Translations under genes and position numbers: made by a program
The notes under the pieces: generated by a model
What the model was told of the DNA's origin: nothing
What the model saw: only the letters and a program-made list of their open reading frames with translations
The model's database searches: none
Shown: positions 35,680-43,088 of the stretch, piece by piece
Numbering within the stretch: the first letter of the stretch is position 1
Layout: every line of letters begins with the position of its first letter
Source of the DNA: Roseibium hamelinense
GTDB taxonomy: Bacteria; Pseudomonadota; Alphaproteobacteria; Rhizobiales; Stappiaceae
Length of the DNA stretch: 64,000 nt
Assembly (NCBI RefSeq): GCF_007830545.1
Contig: NZ_VLLF01000011.1
Coordinates: forward strand, 62,001-126,000
Reading direction: 5' to 3'

Positions 35680-36606
35680 GTGCGCAAGCCTTTCACAAGA
35701 ACGCTATGCATCACTCTATTGAGTATCAGTGTGGTTTTCGCGGGTGGCGCTGTATCGAAAGCTGAAGACTTTCAGCGCTTCAAAATGGGTATTGTTGTCG
35801 GGAAGGATCCGACCGTACGCGAGCGAATCGAGCCGTTTCGCAAAGAGCTGGAGTTTGAGCTTGATCGCCCCGTCGATCTGTTTTTGATCGATACACTTGG
35901 GGAGCTGGTCGATGCGATCTCAGCAGCAGACATTCACTATGCAAGGCTCTCCCCGTCCGCTTACGCTACGTCGGATGCGCTTTGCTCGTGCGTTGAACCT
36001 TTAGTGACAGCCCGCCCTGATGAATTGGAAGCGCGGTACTTTTCAATTTTGGTCGGCAAAGCCCGCGAGATACGTCCTACAATCGAGGATCTCAAAGGTG
36101 GCCGGATAGGCGTCCAGTCGCCGAGTTCGGTGACCGGCTATCGTGTGCCGTTGGCGAACCTTGCCGCCGAGGGGATCGATCCGCGGAGTTTCTTCAAGAT
36201 CTTGGTGCGGACGAAGGATCCGCTGGAAGCTCTACATGCGGTTCTGGACGGCAGGATCGACGCTGCTTTTGTGTGGTCAACCCTGTCGGGCAAAACAGCC
36301 CAAGGCTATTCGGCAGGCACGTTGAACGAATTGTACATTTCGGGGGCGTCTGGCCTGGAGAAACTGGATGTTTATTGGCGGTCTCCGGCCATCCCCTATA
36401 GCGCGCACACGGTTCAAAAAGCGCTTCCAGACGCGCTCAAACGAAAACTGCGCGCCTTTCTGGTTGATCTGCGAGACAGTGCTCCAGACGCTTACTTTGC
36501 AGTTGAACCGGACTACCCCGGTGGCCTCGAACCGGTGGTGCATTCCGACTTTCGAGCTGTCCTGCGAACATACGACCCGGGTCTACAGGACATCCTCGTG
36601 CCCTGA
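35680..36606 (+). CDS. PhnD-family substrate-binding protein, no transporter genes nearby
   Basis: A 308-residue secreted binding protein of the phosphate/phosphite/phosphonate (PhnD) group. I prefer GTG at 35680, which has GCGGGGTG upstream and opens directly into a signal peptide (RKPFTRTLCITLLSISVVFA, cut near SKAED); a TTG at 35629 is in frame. Motifs: FKMGIVVGKDPTVRERIEP, HYARLSPSAYA, GGRIGVQSPSSVTGYRVPLANL. No ATPase or permease lies beside it, so it either serves a transporter encoded elsewhere or acts as a sensor. It follows the deacetylase-fold gene by 57 bases and converges with ackA. Confidence 0.8.
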   Translation: MRKPFTRTLCITLLSISVVFAGGAVSKAEDFQRFKMGIVVGKDPTVRERIEPFRKELEFELDRPVDLFLIDTLGELVDAISAADIHYARLSPSAYATSDALCSCVEPLVTARPDELEARYFSILVGKAREIRPTIEDLKGGRIGVQSPSSVTGYRVPLANLAAEGIDPRSFFKILVRTKDPLEALHAVLDGRIDAAFVWSTLSGKTAQGYSAGTLNELYISGASGLEKLDVYWRSPAIPYSAHTVQKALPDALKRKLRAFLVDLRDSAPDAYFAVEPDYPGGLEPVVHSDFRAVLRTYDPGLQDILVP

Positions 36607-36618
36607 CCGGAACACGTG

Positions 36619-37788
36619 CTACATCAACGCGGCAGTGTGGCGGCGGATCATGTCTTCCTCATTTGTCGGGATGACGAGGACCTTGACCCGCGATGTTTCC
36701 CTGGAAATGACGCCAGTGTTTGATGCGTTCTGTTGCTCGTCGATCTCAAGGCCGATCCAGCCTTGGTCCTCGCATACCAATTGCCGGACGAGCGCTGAGT
36801 TTTCACCTATCCCACCTGTGAAAACCACAGTATCAAGACCGTGAAGAACGGCGGCCATGGCACCAAGCTCCCGCCGGATCCTGAAAACAAAGTAGTCGAT
36901 CGCTTCCTTTGCCTTCGGGTCGTCGCTTTGGGAAAGCGTACGCATGTCCTGACTGATCCCGGAGAGCCCTTTCAGTCCGGAATCCTTATAAAGAAGATCT
37001 GATATTTCAGAGGCGGACAAACCTTTTTCGGTCATAAGATACAAAACGACGCCCGGGTCCAATTGACCGGACCGCGTGCCCATCGGCAACCCGTCAAGAG
37101 CTGTAAAGCCCATAGTGGAGCCGATACTCTGTCCATTGTTGATCGCACACATCGACGCGCCGTTTCCAAGATGTGCCACGATCAGTTTTCCAGCGTATGC
37201 GGCCGGATCAGCGGCTTTTAGGTACTCGCAAATATACTCATAAGACAGCCCGTGAAATCCATAGCGGCGTACCCCTTCGTCATAATAGGATCGCGGCAAC
37301 GCGAATGTGTCGTTCACCCAAGGATGGCTGCGATGAAACGCAGTGTCGAAACACGCGACTTGAACCGCGTTCGGAAATGCAGCTTCAGCGGCTTTCACGC
37401 CAGCAAGGTTATGCGGTTGGTGAAGGGGCGCAAGCGGGATGAGCGTTTCCAGCTCTCTAAACAAATCGGGTGTTAGGCAAATAGGTTCGGAAAATGAAAC
37501 GCCACCGTGAACGACTCGGTGGCCAACTGCTGCCACCGGATTGCCAGCAAGTTCCCTATCCAAAAGTGGAAGCAGGGCCTGAAGGGCGGCGGAATGATTG
37601 GTACCTTCGGTGGCCGAGAGCGGGCGGTCGATCGAGGTTCTTGATTTTGTTGCGTTGAATTTCAGGTTCGGGACCGCACCTAGTCCTGAAATTTGACCTT
37701 CAACAAGCACTTCATCGCCAAGAAAGAGCGTGAACTTGATTGAGGACGATCCTGCATTTAGCACCAGGATATGATCGGTCTTGCCCAT
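36619..37788 (-). CDS. ackA: Acetate kinase
   Basis: A 389-residue kinase of the acetate/propionate family that interconverts acetyl phosphate and acetate. Motifs: LVLNAGSSSIKF at the N-terminus (Asn11), HRVVHGG, CFDTAFH with the catalytic Asp, HLGNGASMCAI, and TGGIGENSALVR. It starts three bases after the upstream maoC-pta gene stops, so the two form one transcript. Together they can make ATP from acetyl-CoA or activate acetate; acetaldehyde from DeoC would feed acetate metabolism, though no physical link is visible. Confidence 0.95.
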   Translation of the reverse strand: MGKTDHILVLNAGSSSIKFTLFLGDEVLVEGQISGLGAVPNLKFNATKSRTSIDRPLSATEGTNHSAALQALLPLLDRELAGNPVAAVGHRVVHGGVSFSEPICLTPDLFRELETLIPLAPLHQPHNLAGVKAAEAAFPNAVQVACFDTAFHRSHPWVNDTFALPRSYYDEGVRRYGFHGLSYEYICEYLKAADPAAYAGKLIVAHLGNGASMCAINNGQSIGSTMGFTALDGLPMGTRSGQLDPGVVLYLMTEKGLSASEISDLLYKDSGLKGLSGISQDMRTLSQSDDPKAKEAIDYFVFRIRRELGAMAAVLHGLDTVVFTGGIGENSALVRQLVCEDQGWIGLEIDEQQNASNTGVISRETSRVKVLVIPTNEEDMIRRHTAALM

Positions 37789-37791
37789 GTC

Positions 37792-39201
37792 TCAAGCCTC
37801 GTCTTGAAGCAACGCTGCTGGGGCGCCTTCCGTTTTCCAATGATTGTAGAGAAGCGCGAGTGCGCAAGACGCAAGGCGCGCCCGCCCATCATCCGCCCGG
37901 CTGGTAAGCATTACCGGTACTTTCGCGCCAATTACGAGGCCGGCCGCTTCGGCATGGGCGATGAATGTCAGCTCTTTTGCGAGCATATTTCCAGCTTCCA
38001 AGTTTGGCACGATCAGAACTTCGGCATGTCCAGCGACAAGCGACGTAATGCCCTTAGTCCTTGCAGCTTGGACATCAATTGCATTGTCCATCGCCAGCGG
38101 ACCATCGACGATACCTCCGGAGATCTGATTGCGTTCAGCCATTTTTGAGAGAATCGCAGCATCTAGGCTTGATGGTATTGCGGGGTTCACTGTTTCTATC
38201 GCAGACAAAATGCCGACTTTTGGTTTTTCAAGACCGATGGCAAGCGCCGCATCGATCGCATTTTGGGTGATGTCGACTTTGGTATTCAGGTCCGGTGCGA
38301 TGTTGATTGCGGCATCTGAAATCACCACCGGTGTTTTCCGCCCAGGGATGTCCATGACGAAGACATGGCTGATACGCCGTTTGGTCCGTAGGCCGCCATC
38401 ACGTTTCACGACGTGCCTCAAAAGATCGTCTGTATGAAGGTGTCCCTTCATCACCGCTTTGACGCGCCCCTCGTGGACCATCGCTACAGCGCGGGCCGCA
38501 GCCTCGGATTCGTCTTCGATATCGATAACCTCATAGCGATCGAGGCTCATCCCGATTTCATGCGCTGCTTTTTGAATTCTGGAGATGGCCCCGATGAGTA
38601 TCGGCTCGATAAGACCGGCATCGGCTGCCATCATGGCGCCTTCTAGGGAGTTGGGGTCATCAGGCGCAACGACAGCAGTCGGCATCTCCGGAAGCTGTTT
38701 GGCCGTCTCGATAAGGCGATTAAAGTGCCGGTGTCTTTCGACCAATAGTGTGGGGAGGTCTGAAGAATCGTACACTATTGTTTTGGTGGGTGCCGTTACT
38801 TCTGCGACCCCGTCGGCGATCAATGTCCCATCTTCGCGGATTACTTTCACAGCTAGCGCCACGATACCCTCAGGCATTTTATCTGTTACCCTGACAGATA
38901 CCGTAAGAGCGTCGCCTACAGCGACCCGGTCATGGAATGCAAAGGTTTGTGTCCGGTATATTGTGCCAGGACCCGGCAGGATGTTTCCAAGGACGGCCGA
39001 GACCAACGCTCCAACCCACATTGAAGGCGCTACCGGCTTGTCGATCTTGCCATCGCCCGTCCAGTCGGTATCCGGAAGGTGCAAAGGGTTCGTATTCCCC
39101 GATGCATGCGCGAAGACCAGCAAATCGTTCGCGGAACACACACGGGATATCTCGGCTACATCACCGACCGAAATCTGATCGTATGTACGATTGGTCGCCA
39201 T
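37792..39201 (-). CDS. MaoC-like domain fused to phosphate acetyl/butyryl transferase
   Basis: A 469-residue fusion. Residues 1 to about 145 form a hot-dog MaoC-type domain and the remainder a phosphotransacetylase/phosphotransbutyrylase (PTA_PTB) domain (LEGAMMAADAGLIEPILIG, VMKGHLHTDDLLRHV, DAAINIAPDLNTK, GPLAMDNAID). Such fusions are usually named bifunctional enoyl-CoA hydratase/phosphate acetyltransferase. In the hydratase signature, where active enzymes have SGD-x-NP-x-H, this protein has SGNTNPLH: Asn36 replaces the catalytic Asp and His41 is kept. Hydratase activity is therefore doubtful. It sits three bases upstream of ackA, so the C-terminal half is the likely physiological Pta. Confidence 0.88.
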   Translation of the reverse strand: MATNRTYDQISVGDVAEISRVCSANDLLVFAHASGNTNPLHLPDTDWTGDGKIDKPVAPSMWVGALVSAVLGNILPGPGTIYRTQTFAFHDRVAVGDALTVSVRVTDKMPEGIVALAVKVIREDGTLIADGVAEVTAPTKTIVYDSSDLPTLLVERHRHFNRLIETAKQLPEMPTAVVAPDDPNSLEGAMMAADAGLIEPILIGAISRIQKAAHEIGMSLDRYEVIDIEDESEAAARAVAMVHEGRVKAVMKGHLHTDDLLRHVVKRDGGLRTKRRISHVFVMDIPGRKTPVVISDAAINIAPDLNTKVDITQNAIDAALAIGLEKPKVGILSAIETVNPAIPSSLDAAILSKMAERNQISGGIVDGPLAMDNAIDVQAARTKGITSLVAGHAEVLIVPNLEAGNMLAKELTFIAHAEAAGLVIGAKVPVMLTSRADDGRARLASCALALLYNHWKTEGAPAALLQDEA

Positions 39202-39344
39202 GGTTCTAAACCTTGAAAACTGAGACTGTTTGAAAATGGGGCCGTACTGCGTTGCAGCATGCCGATCGTGCAGACACTATCGAGCGTTTGCGACGGAACA
39301 AATACGGTGAAACATGTAATGGGTGACGAAGGCACCGGCTTCTA

Positions 39345-39926
39345 TCAGGATGGACCAGCAACTCTTTGTACAAGCCGTGGGCGAAGATAGAATGTATCGG
39401 CCATGTCAATCTCTGAAGCCCGAGGAAAGTAGCTCGTCAACTTACCTGCCAATATCGGCACATGTGTGTATTCCGTGTGACCAACGATCAAAAACGTATT
39501 CGGCAGGAGTATAGGTTCGGGAATATTGATGGGTGGTTCTTCGCCCGGAGACCATGCAGATCCATCTTTATTGCTGTTGCTCCAGTCAACTTCCGCGTCT
39601 CCGTCATTGTCAATCTCTATGCTGGAGATCACGATCGTGAGCGGTGCAGCAGTGTAAGGCGCCATGATTTGCTCGGCGGCATCATAAATATCGTTCAGGT
39701 CCGCAGCCGAGACACTTTCAGCCTGAGCGGTCAGATCAGCAACCGTGCTGGCGACCTGACCGACTTTCCGGCTCACATTAAAGGTCTCGACGGTCTCGGA
39801 GGTTCCGATAAGGATGATCAGCAAGATTGGAAGAATAAGGGCAAACTCCACCGCTGCGACCGCCCTTGTGTCGGAACAAAATGGCCATAAAAGAGCTTTG
39901 AGTGCGTGACTTGGGGAATGCCTCAC
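39345..39926 (-). CDS. TadE-family pseudopilin-like protein 1
   Basis: A 193-residue protein with a single N-terminal hydrophobic helix preceded by the TadE-type processing region (VAAVEFALILPILLIILIG), here with Glu near the start of the helix as in type IVb pseudopilins. GTG at 39926 is the start, behind GGGGGTG. The mature part is acidic and periplasmic. TadE and TadF are minor pilins processed by the TadV/CpaA peptidase and needed for Flp pilus assembly. It is the last of three minus-strand genes, two bases after the second TadE-like gene. Confidence 0.85.
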   Translation of the reverse strand: MRHSPSHALKALLWPFCSDTRAVAAVEFALILPILLIILIGTSETVETFNVSRKVGQVASTVADLTAQAESVSAADLNDIYDAAEQIMAPYTAAPLTIVISSIEIDNDGDAEVDWSNSNKDGSAWSPGEEPPINIPEPILLPNTFLIVGHTEYTHVPILAGKLTSYFPRASEIDMADTFYLRPRLVQRVAGPS

Positions 39927-39928
39927 TT

Positions 39929-40498
39929 TTAAACACCCCCATCTGCAGTGTAGGGGAACGGCTCATTGCGGAACACTTGAGTGGAGTAGAGGTAACGTTC
40001 GTAGTTACCGCCGTCAGCCGCACTTAGACCAAGGATCGACGTCACCATGGGCCATCGATAGATTGTTCTGACCAAAATGATTGAGCCGGCGGACCCAACT
40101 TGAAAATTGTAATCCTCTCGAATTTCGCCATCGTCATCAAGCATGTCGTCGATGGAGTCGAGCTCGGAGAAAAACTCGAACTCACTGACTTCCAAAACAA
40201 TTCTATCTACATCGCACATGAAATCTGGCATCGAACTGCAGATTTCCGCCTTGAATTGTGTCTCGTTAAAGCCGTCTCTCAAAGCCTGGCCAGTCTTGAT
40301 TTTTCGGGAGGCCTCAAGCACCGCATTATCGGCCATTCTATGGACCAGGAAAGAGATGCCGATTTCCATGGTGCCCAGCACCAGCACGAAAAATACCGGA
40401 GCGATCAATGCAAATTCGATCGCTGTGACGCCGTCCCGCGAACGGCGGAACTTTCTCATCAGTGGGGTTGCGAAAACCGAACGAAAAAACAACAACAT
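39929..40498 (-). CDS. TadE-family pseudopilin-like protein 2
   Basis: A 189-residue protein with an N-terminal basic leader and a hydrophobic helix in the pseudopilin pattern (GVTAIEFALIAPVFFVLVLG). An internal Met at residue 14 is an alternative start. The mature part contains four cysteine-region residues (CSSMPDFMC) and an acidic segment. It is likely a minor pilin of the Tad system. It lies between the free-standing CpaC-N-domain gene and the other TadE gene on the minus strand. Confidence 0.85.
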   Translation of the reverse strand: MLLFFRSVFATPLMRKFRRSRDGVTAIEFALIAPVFFVLVLGTMEIGISFLVHRMADNAVLEASRKIKTGQALRDGFNETQFKAEICSSMPDFMCDVDRIVLEVSEFEFFSELDSIDDMLDDDGEIREDYNFQVGSAGSIILVRTIYRWPMVTSILGLSAADGGNYERYLYSTQVFRNEPFPYTADGGV

Positions 40499-40553
40499 CT
40501 GTGCGCACCTCGAACTTGGTGTGCACTAAATTTCTGAAGCTCAGATTAACGGT

Positions 40554-41036
40554 TCAGTTCTGTCCACCGGCTGCAGTCGTCGCCAGTGTGTTTTTCGTTG
40601 TGGCCTGAGCCGATGCGGCATCAAAAGCAGCAGCCGAATCGCCGAGGCGAATTACCGGTTCGCAGGAAGGCGTGCATGAGTAAGAAAAACGATCTGTCTT
40701 GCGTGTCACCGAGATGATGTTTTGTTGGTTTGCAGAAACGACAATTGTCTCGTCAACTATCGGTGTACCGTCCTCACCCAATATGATGAGGTTGGTGCTG
40801 CCGTATGACTTGCCTGTGATAACAACCGTTGTACGGTCTTGAAGAGAAACATCAGCTATCAGGGGATTGCCAATAATGATTGTGCTCGCATTGTCTTCAA
40901 TGCGATAGACGGTTGCTCGGTCAATTTCGACCGAAACAGATGATGACTGCGCCACTGCATTTTGTTGAAGCCAGCCACCGGTAATGGTCAGCACGACAGT
41001 GCAAAATAGCAGGTCACGAGCGCGACGTTTGAACAT
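40554..41036 (-). CDS. Secreted stand-alone CpaC/RcpA N-terminal domain protein
   Basis: A 160-residue protein with a signal peptide (MFKRRARDLLFCTVVLTITG, cut near AVAQSS), then the pilus-assembly N-domain found at the N-terminus of CpaC secretins: VSVEIDRATVYRIEDNAS, GNPLIADVSLQD, TVVITGKSYGSTNLIILG. It ends in a short low-complexity Ala/Thr tail. No secretin barrel is present. The start at 41036 is preferred, with TTGGAG upstream. It may cap or pilot the CpaC channel, or connect it to minor pilins encoded behind it. It heads the minus arm of the Tad locus, divergent from the pilin gene. Confidence 0.82.
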   Translation of the reverse strand: MFKRRARDLLFCTVVLTITGGWLQQNAVAQSSSVSVEIDRATVYRIEDNASTIIIGNPLIADVSLQDRTTVVITGKSYGSTNLIILGEDGTPIVDETIVVSANQQNIISVTRKTDRFSYSCTPSCEPVIRLGDSAAAFDAASAQATTKNTLATTAAGGQN

Positions 41037-41373
41037 GGCTAGCTCCAAGGAATTACGACAACTCTTTTAAAGTCTAAGCTTATGGTAAATTTAGCGCTAA
41101 TGAACACGCCAATTCTCGGCTTATCGCTTTTGCTTTGAGAGCGAATGGGTAAGAAAGTGATATTGTGTAATCGGAATAATAGATTTGACAGCCTTAAATA
41201 AATCAAGGGTTGCAGAAACTGCATAACCTAAGAAATTTAGCTCACCATTCAGTCAGTCCGCTTTCCATTTAATAAGTTGGAAAGGCCTTGCTGTTACCGT
41301 TCAGTTAGTTCGAACCGTAAATTAAAATACGGCGGACATGATATCTGACGAGTGGTAGTTGGAGTTAAGAGAT
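41037..41373. other. Divergent Tad promoter region
   Basis: 337 AT-rich bases between the minus-strand N-domain gene and the pilin gene. I see no gene here. It holds a perfect 10-bp palindrome TTAGCGCTAA (41091-41100), a TTGACA with no good -10, and a 7-bp inverted repeat at 41261-41284. Promoters for both arms of the pilus locus must lie here. Confidence 0.6.
41261..41284. promoter_or_regulatory. Inverted repeat upstream of the pilin gene
   Basis: CTTTCCA (41261-41267) and TGGAAAG (41278-41284) are perfect inverted copies separated by ten AT-rich bases, about 90 bases before the pilin start. Size and spacing suit a dimeric regulator. No T-run follows, so a terminator is unlikely. Confidence 0.4.
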
Positions 41374-41544
41374 ATGAAATCTTTGTTGAAACGGTTTGTA
41401 AAAGACGAGTCTGGCGCGACTGCGATTGAATATGGCCTCATCGCGGCCATCATCGGCGTTGGACTTATCGCAGTCCTCGGCCTCCTAAGCACTGATTTGT
41501 CCGAGATCTTCTCGACAATCGGCAGTGGCCTTGACAACGCATAA
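41374..41544 (+). CDS. Flp-type IVb pilin
   Basis: A 56-residue prepilin, the major subunit of the Tad pilus. Start ATG at 41374 behind TTGGAG. The leader (MKSLLKRFVKDESG) is cut after Gly14 to give a 42-residue mature pilin that starts ATAIEYG, with the Glu5-Tyr6 pair typical of Flp pilins. A single hydrophobic helix follows and the tail is short (FSTIGSGLDNA). It is followed by a strong terminator, which separates abundant pilin mRNA from the assembly genes. Confidence 0.95.
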   Translation: MKSLLKRFVKDESGATAIEYGLIAAIIGVGLIAVLGLLSTDLSEIFSTIGSGLDNA

Positions 41545-41581
41545 GTTTCGGTAAAGTCGTGTGACGACTTGACGCAGGATT

Positions 41582-41605
41582 GGGCGGCACTGGCCGCCCT
41601 TTTTT
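41582..41605 (+). terminator. Intrinsic terminator after the pilin gene
   Basis: GGGCGGC (41582-41588) and GCCGCCC (41593-41599) form a 7-bp GC stem with a four-base loop, followed directly by TTTTTT. A second small perfect hairpin, AAGTCGT/ACGACTT with a three-base loop, lies just before at 41554-41570. Together they would end most pilin transcripts and protect their 3' end. Confidence 0.85.
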
Positions 41606-41633
41606 GTTATTGAATTGATTCGAAGAACCTGTG

Positions 41634-42137
41634 ATGCAAACCTTAGTTTGGTACATTCTCCCGGTACTGCTGATTGCTGCTGGCGTATCGGATATCCTCA
41701 CAATGAAAATTCCAAATGCCATCCCTGGAGCTTTTGTTTTGCTCTTTGTTGGCGTAGGGCTTTATTGCTCGGTGGGCCTAGACATGTGGGCTTCGCATAC
41801 GGCAACTGGAATAGGTATACTGGCCGTAGGTTTTGCTTTTTTTTCGTTTGGTTGGATGGGCGGTGGCGATGCTAAGCTGTTTGCAGCTATCGGATTGTGG
41901 TTTGGTTTTTCCGAAGCCTTGATGAACGCCCTGTTGGCAACAACTTTGATTGGCGCTGGTCTAACGATTGCGCTAATTGGGTTTCGTCTCCTTCCGGTCC
42001 TGCCAAAATTTTGTCAAGAGCTGCCTTGGTTGCTTCGCTTACATGACAAAAAGTCGGGTATTCCTTACGGTGTTGCGATTTCTGCCGGGGCACTCATGTA
42101 TTACCCGGTCGCCGAATGGTCCCTTTTATTGGAATAA
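41634..42137 (+). CDS. cpaA: Prepilin peptidase CpaA/TadV
   Basis: A 167-residue inner-membrane aspartic peptidase of the short type that lacks the N-methylation domain. The catalytic pair is Asp20 (GVSDILTMKIPN) and Asp79 (MGGGDAKLF), both at the cytoplasmic ends of helices. It removes leaders from the Flp pilin and TadE-type proteins. ATG at 41634 is adjacent to an in-frame GTG at 41631. It lies after the pilin terminator and 183 bases before cpaB, so it may have its own weak expression. Confidence 0.9.
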   Translation: MQTLVWYILPVLLIAAGVSDILTMKIPNAIPGAFVLLFVGVGLYCSVGLDMWASHTATGIGILAVGFAFFSFGWMGGGDAKLFAAIGLWFGFSEALMNALLATTLIGAGLTIALIGFRLLPVLPKFCQELPWLLRLHDKKSGIPYGVAISAGALMYYPVAEWSLLLE

Positions 42138-42205
42138 ACATTGGGCTCTCGGGCCGATGCTATGACCTTCTGAGTTCATCAATATTTAGAAATCAGTAAT
42201 TTACG

Positions 42206-42247
42206 TTAATTTTCTTTTACCATAGTCCATTACCAGCGATTAACCAT
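42206..42247. promoter_or_regulatory. CtrA-like sites upstream of cpaB
   Basis: TTAA (42206-42209) and TTAC (42217-42220) are spaced by seven bases, a one-mismatch copy of the CtrA box TTAA-N7-TTAA. Thirty bases on lies TTAACCAT (42240-42247), which resembles the half-site reported for CtrA in Rhizobiales. They lie 74-115 bases upstream of cpaB. In Caulobacter, pilin expression is under CtrA control, which makes the match plausible. Binding is inferred. Confidence 0.4.
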
Positions 42248-42320
42248 GTTTTGACGAATTCATGACCAAACTCTGAGGCAGGGCGATTTGTATTGCCTGT
42301 AATCTGAGGGTTTGATCGTC

Positions 42321-43088
42321 ATGAAGTTAGCAAGGCTCTTGATATTGGTGATCGCACTAGGGGCGGGGCTCTTGGCCGCGCGCCTTGTGATGAACAGCGG
42401 TTCGCCAGCGCCGGAGCCTGTCGCTGCGCCCGCTCAAGAAACCGATACAGTAGAGGTTCTCGTTGCCAGCAAAGATATTCAGTTGGGCGGAAAAATCACG
42501 CCTGGCGACGTCACCTGGTCAGCTTGGCCGAAGAGCGCCATTCCGAAAGGAGTCGCGACCAAAGAGGCTGAGCCGGATGCCGACAAGGTGTTGCTAGGAC
42601 GGATTGCCCGTGTCCCAATTTTCGAGGGGGAGCCGGTCCGCCAGGAACGGCTGATAAGTACCGACAAAGGGTTCATGGCCGCGATCCTCCCGAAAGGAAT
42701 GCGCGCGATAGCGGTGAGTGTTGAAGCCGAAACCACCGCAGGAGGCTTCATCCTGCCCGGTGACAAGGTCGACTTGATCCTTACCCGAGAAGAAGAAGAA
42801 CGTGGCGCGATCAGCGAAACAATACTCGAAAATGTCAGGGTGCTTGCAATTGATGGCACCACGGCTGGCGAACAAGAAGAAAAGAACCTGAGCCCAAAAA
42901 GAACCGCGACATTGGAGCTGGATCCTGCGGAAACCGAGATTGTCGCTTTGTCTCAACAGCTTGGCACGATCTCATTGGCGCTCCGAAGCGCACAGGATTC
43001 TGCGGACGACGCTGAGGAGACCGTCCGTAGGCGTGACGGTGTCGGCTTTTTGAAATACGGAATTCCAACGAGGGCAAACATCCAATGA
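42321..43088 (+). CDS. cpaB: Flp pilus assembly protein CpaB/RcpC
   Basis: A 255-residue periplasmic protein anchored by one N-terminal helix (ARLLILVIALGAGLLAARL). It contains a SAF domain (VEVLVASKDIQLGGKITPGDV) and the RcpC region (MRAIAVSVEAETTAGGFILPGDKVDLIL). It supports secretin assembly or function in the outer-membrane complex. Its stop overlaps the cpaC start by four bases (ATGA at 43085-43088). Confidence 0.93.
   Translation: MKLARLLILVIALGAGLLAARLVMNSGSPAPEPVAAPAQETDTVEVLVASKDIQLGGKITPGDVTWSAWPKSAIPKGVATKEAEPDADKVLLGRIARVPIFEGEPVRQERLISTDKGFMAAILPKGMRAIAVSVEAETTAGGFILPGDKVDLILTREEEERGAISETILENVRVLAIDGTTAGEQEEKNLSPKRTATLELDPAETEIVALSQQLGTISLALRSAQDSADDAEETVRRRDGVGFLKYGIPTRANIQ

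Noticed and set aside
41039..41224. A 61-codon open frame in the divergent Tad promoter region (minus strand)
   Set aside because: No ribosome-binding site, no similarity to anything I recognise, and AT-rich composition like the surrounding non-coding DNA.
41296..41325. GTTCGAACC suggestive of a tRNA T-loop
   Set aside because: No acceptor, D or anticodon stems can be folded around it; the match is isolated.
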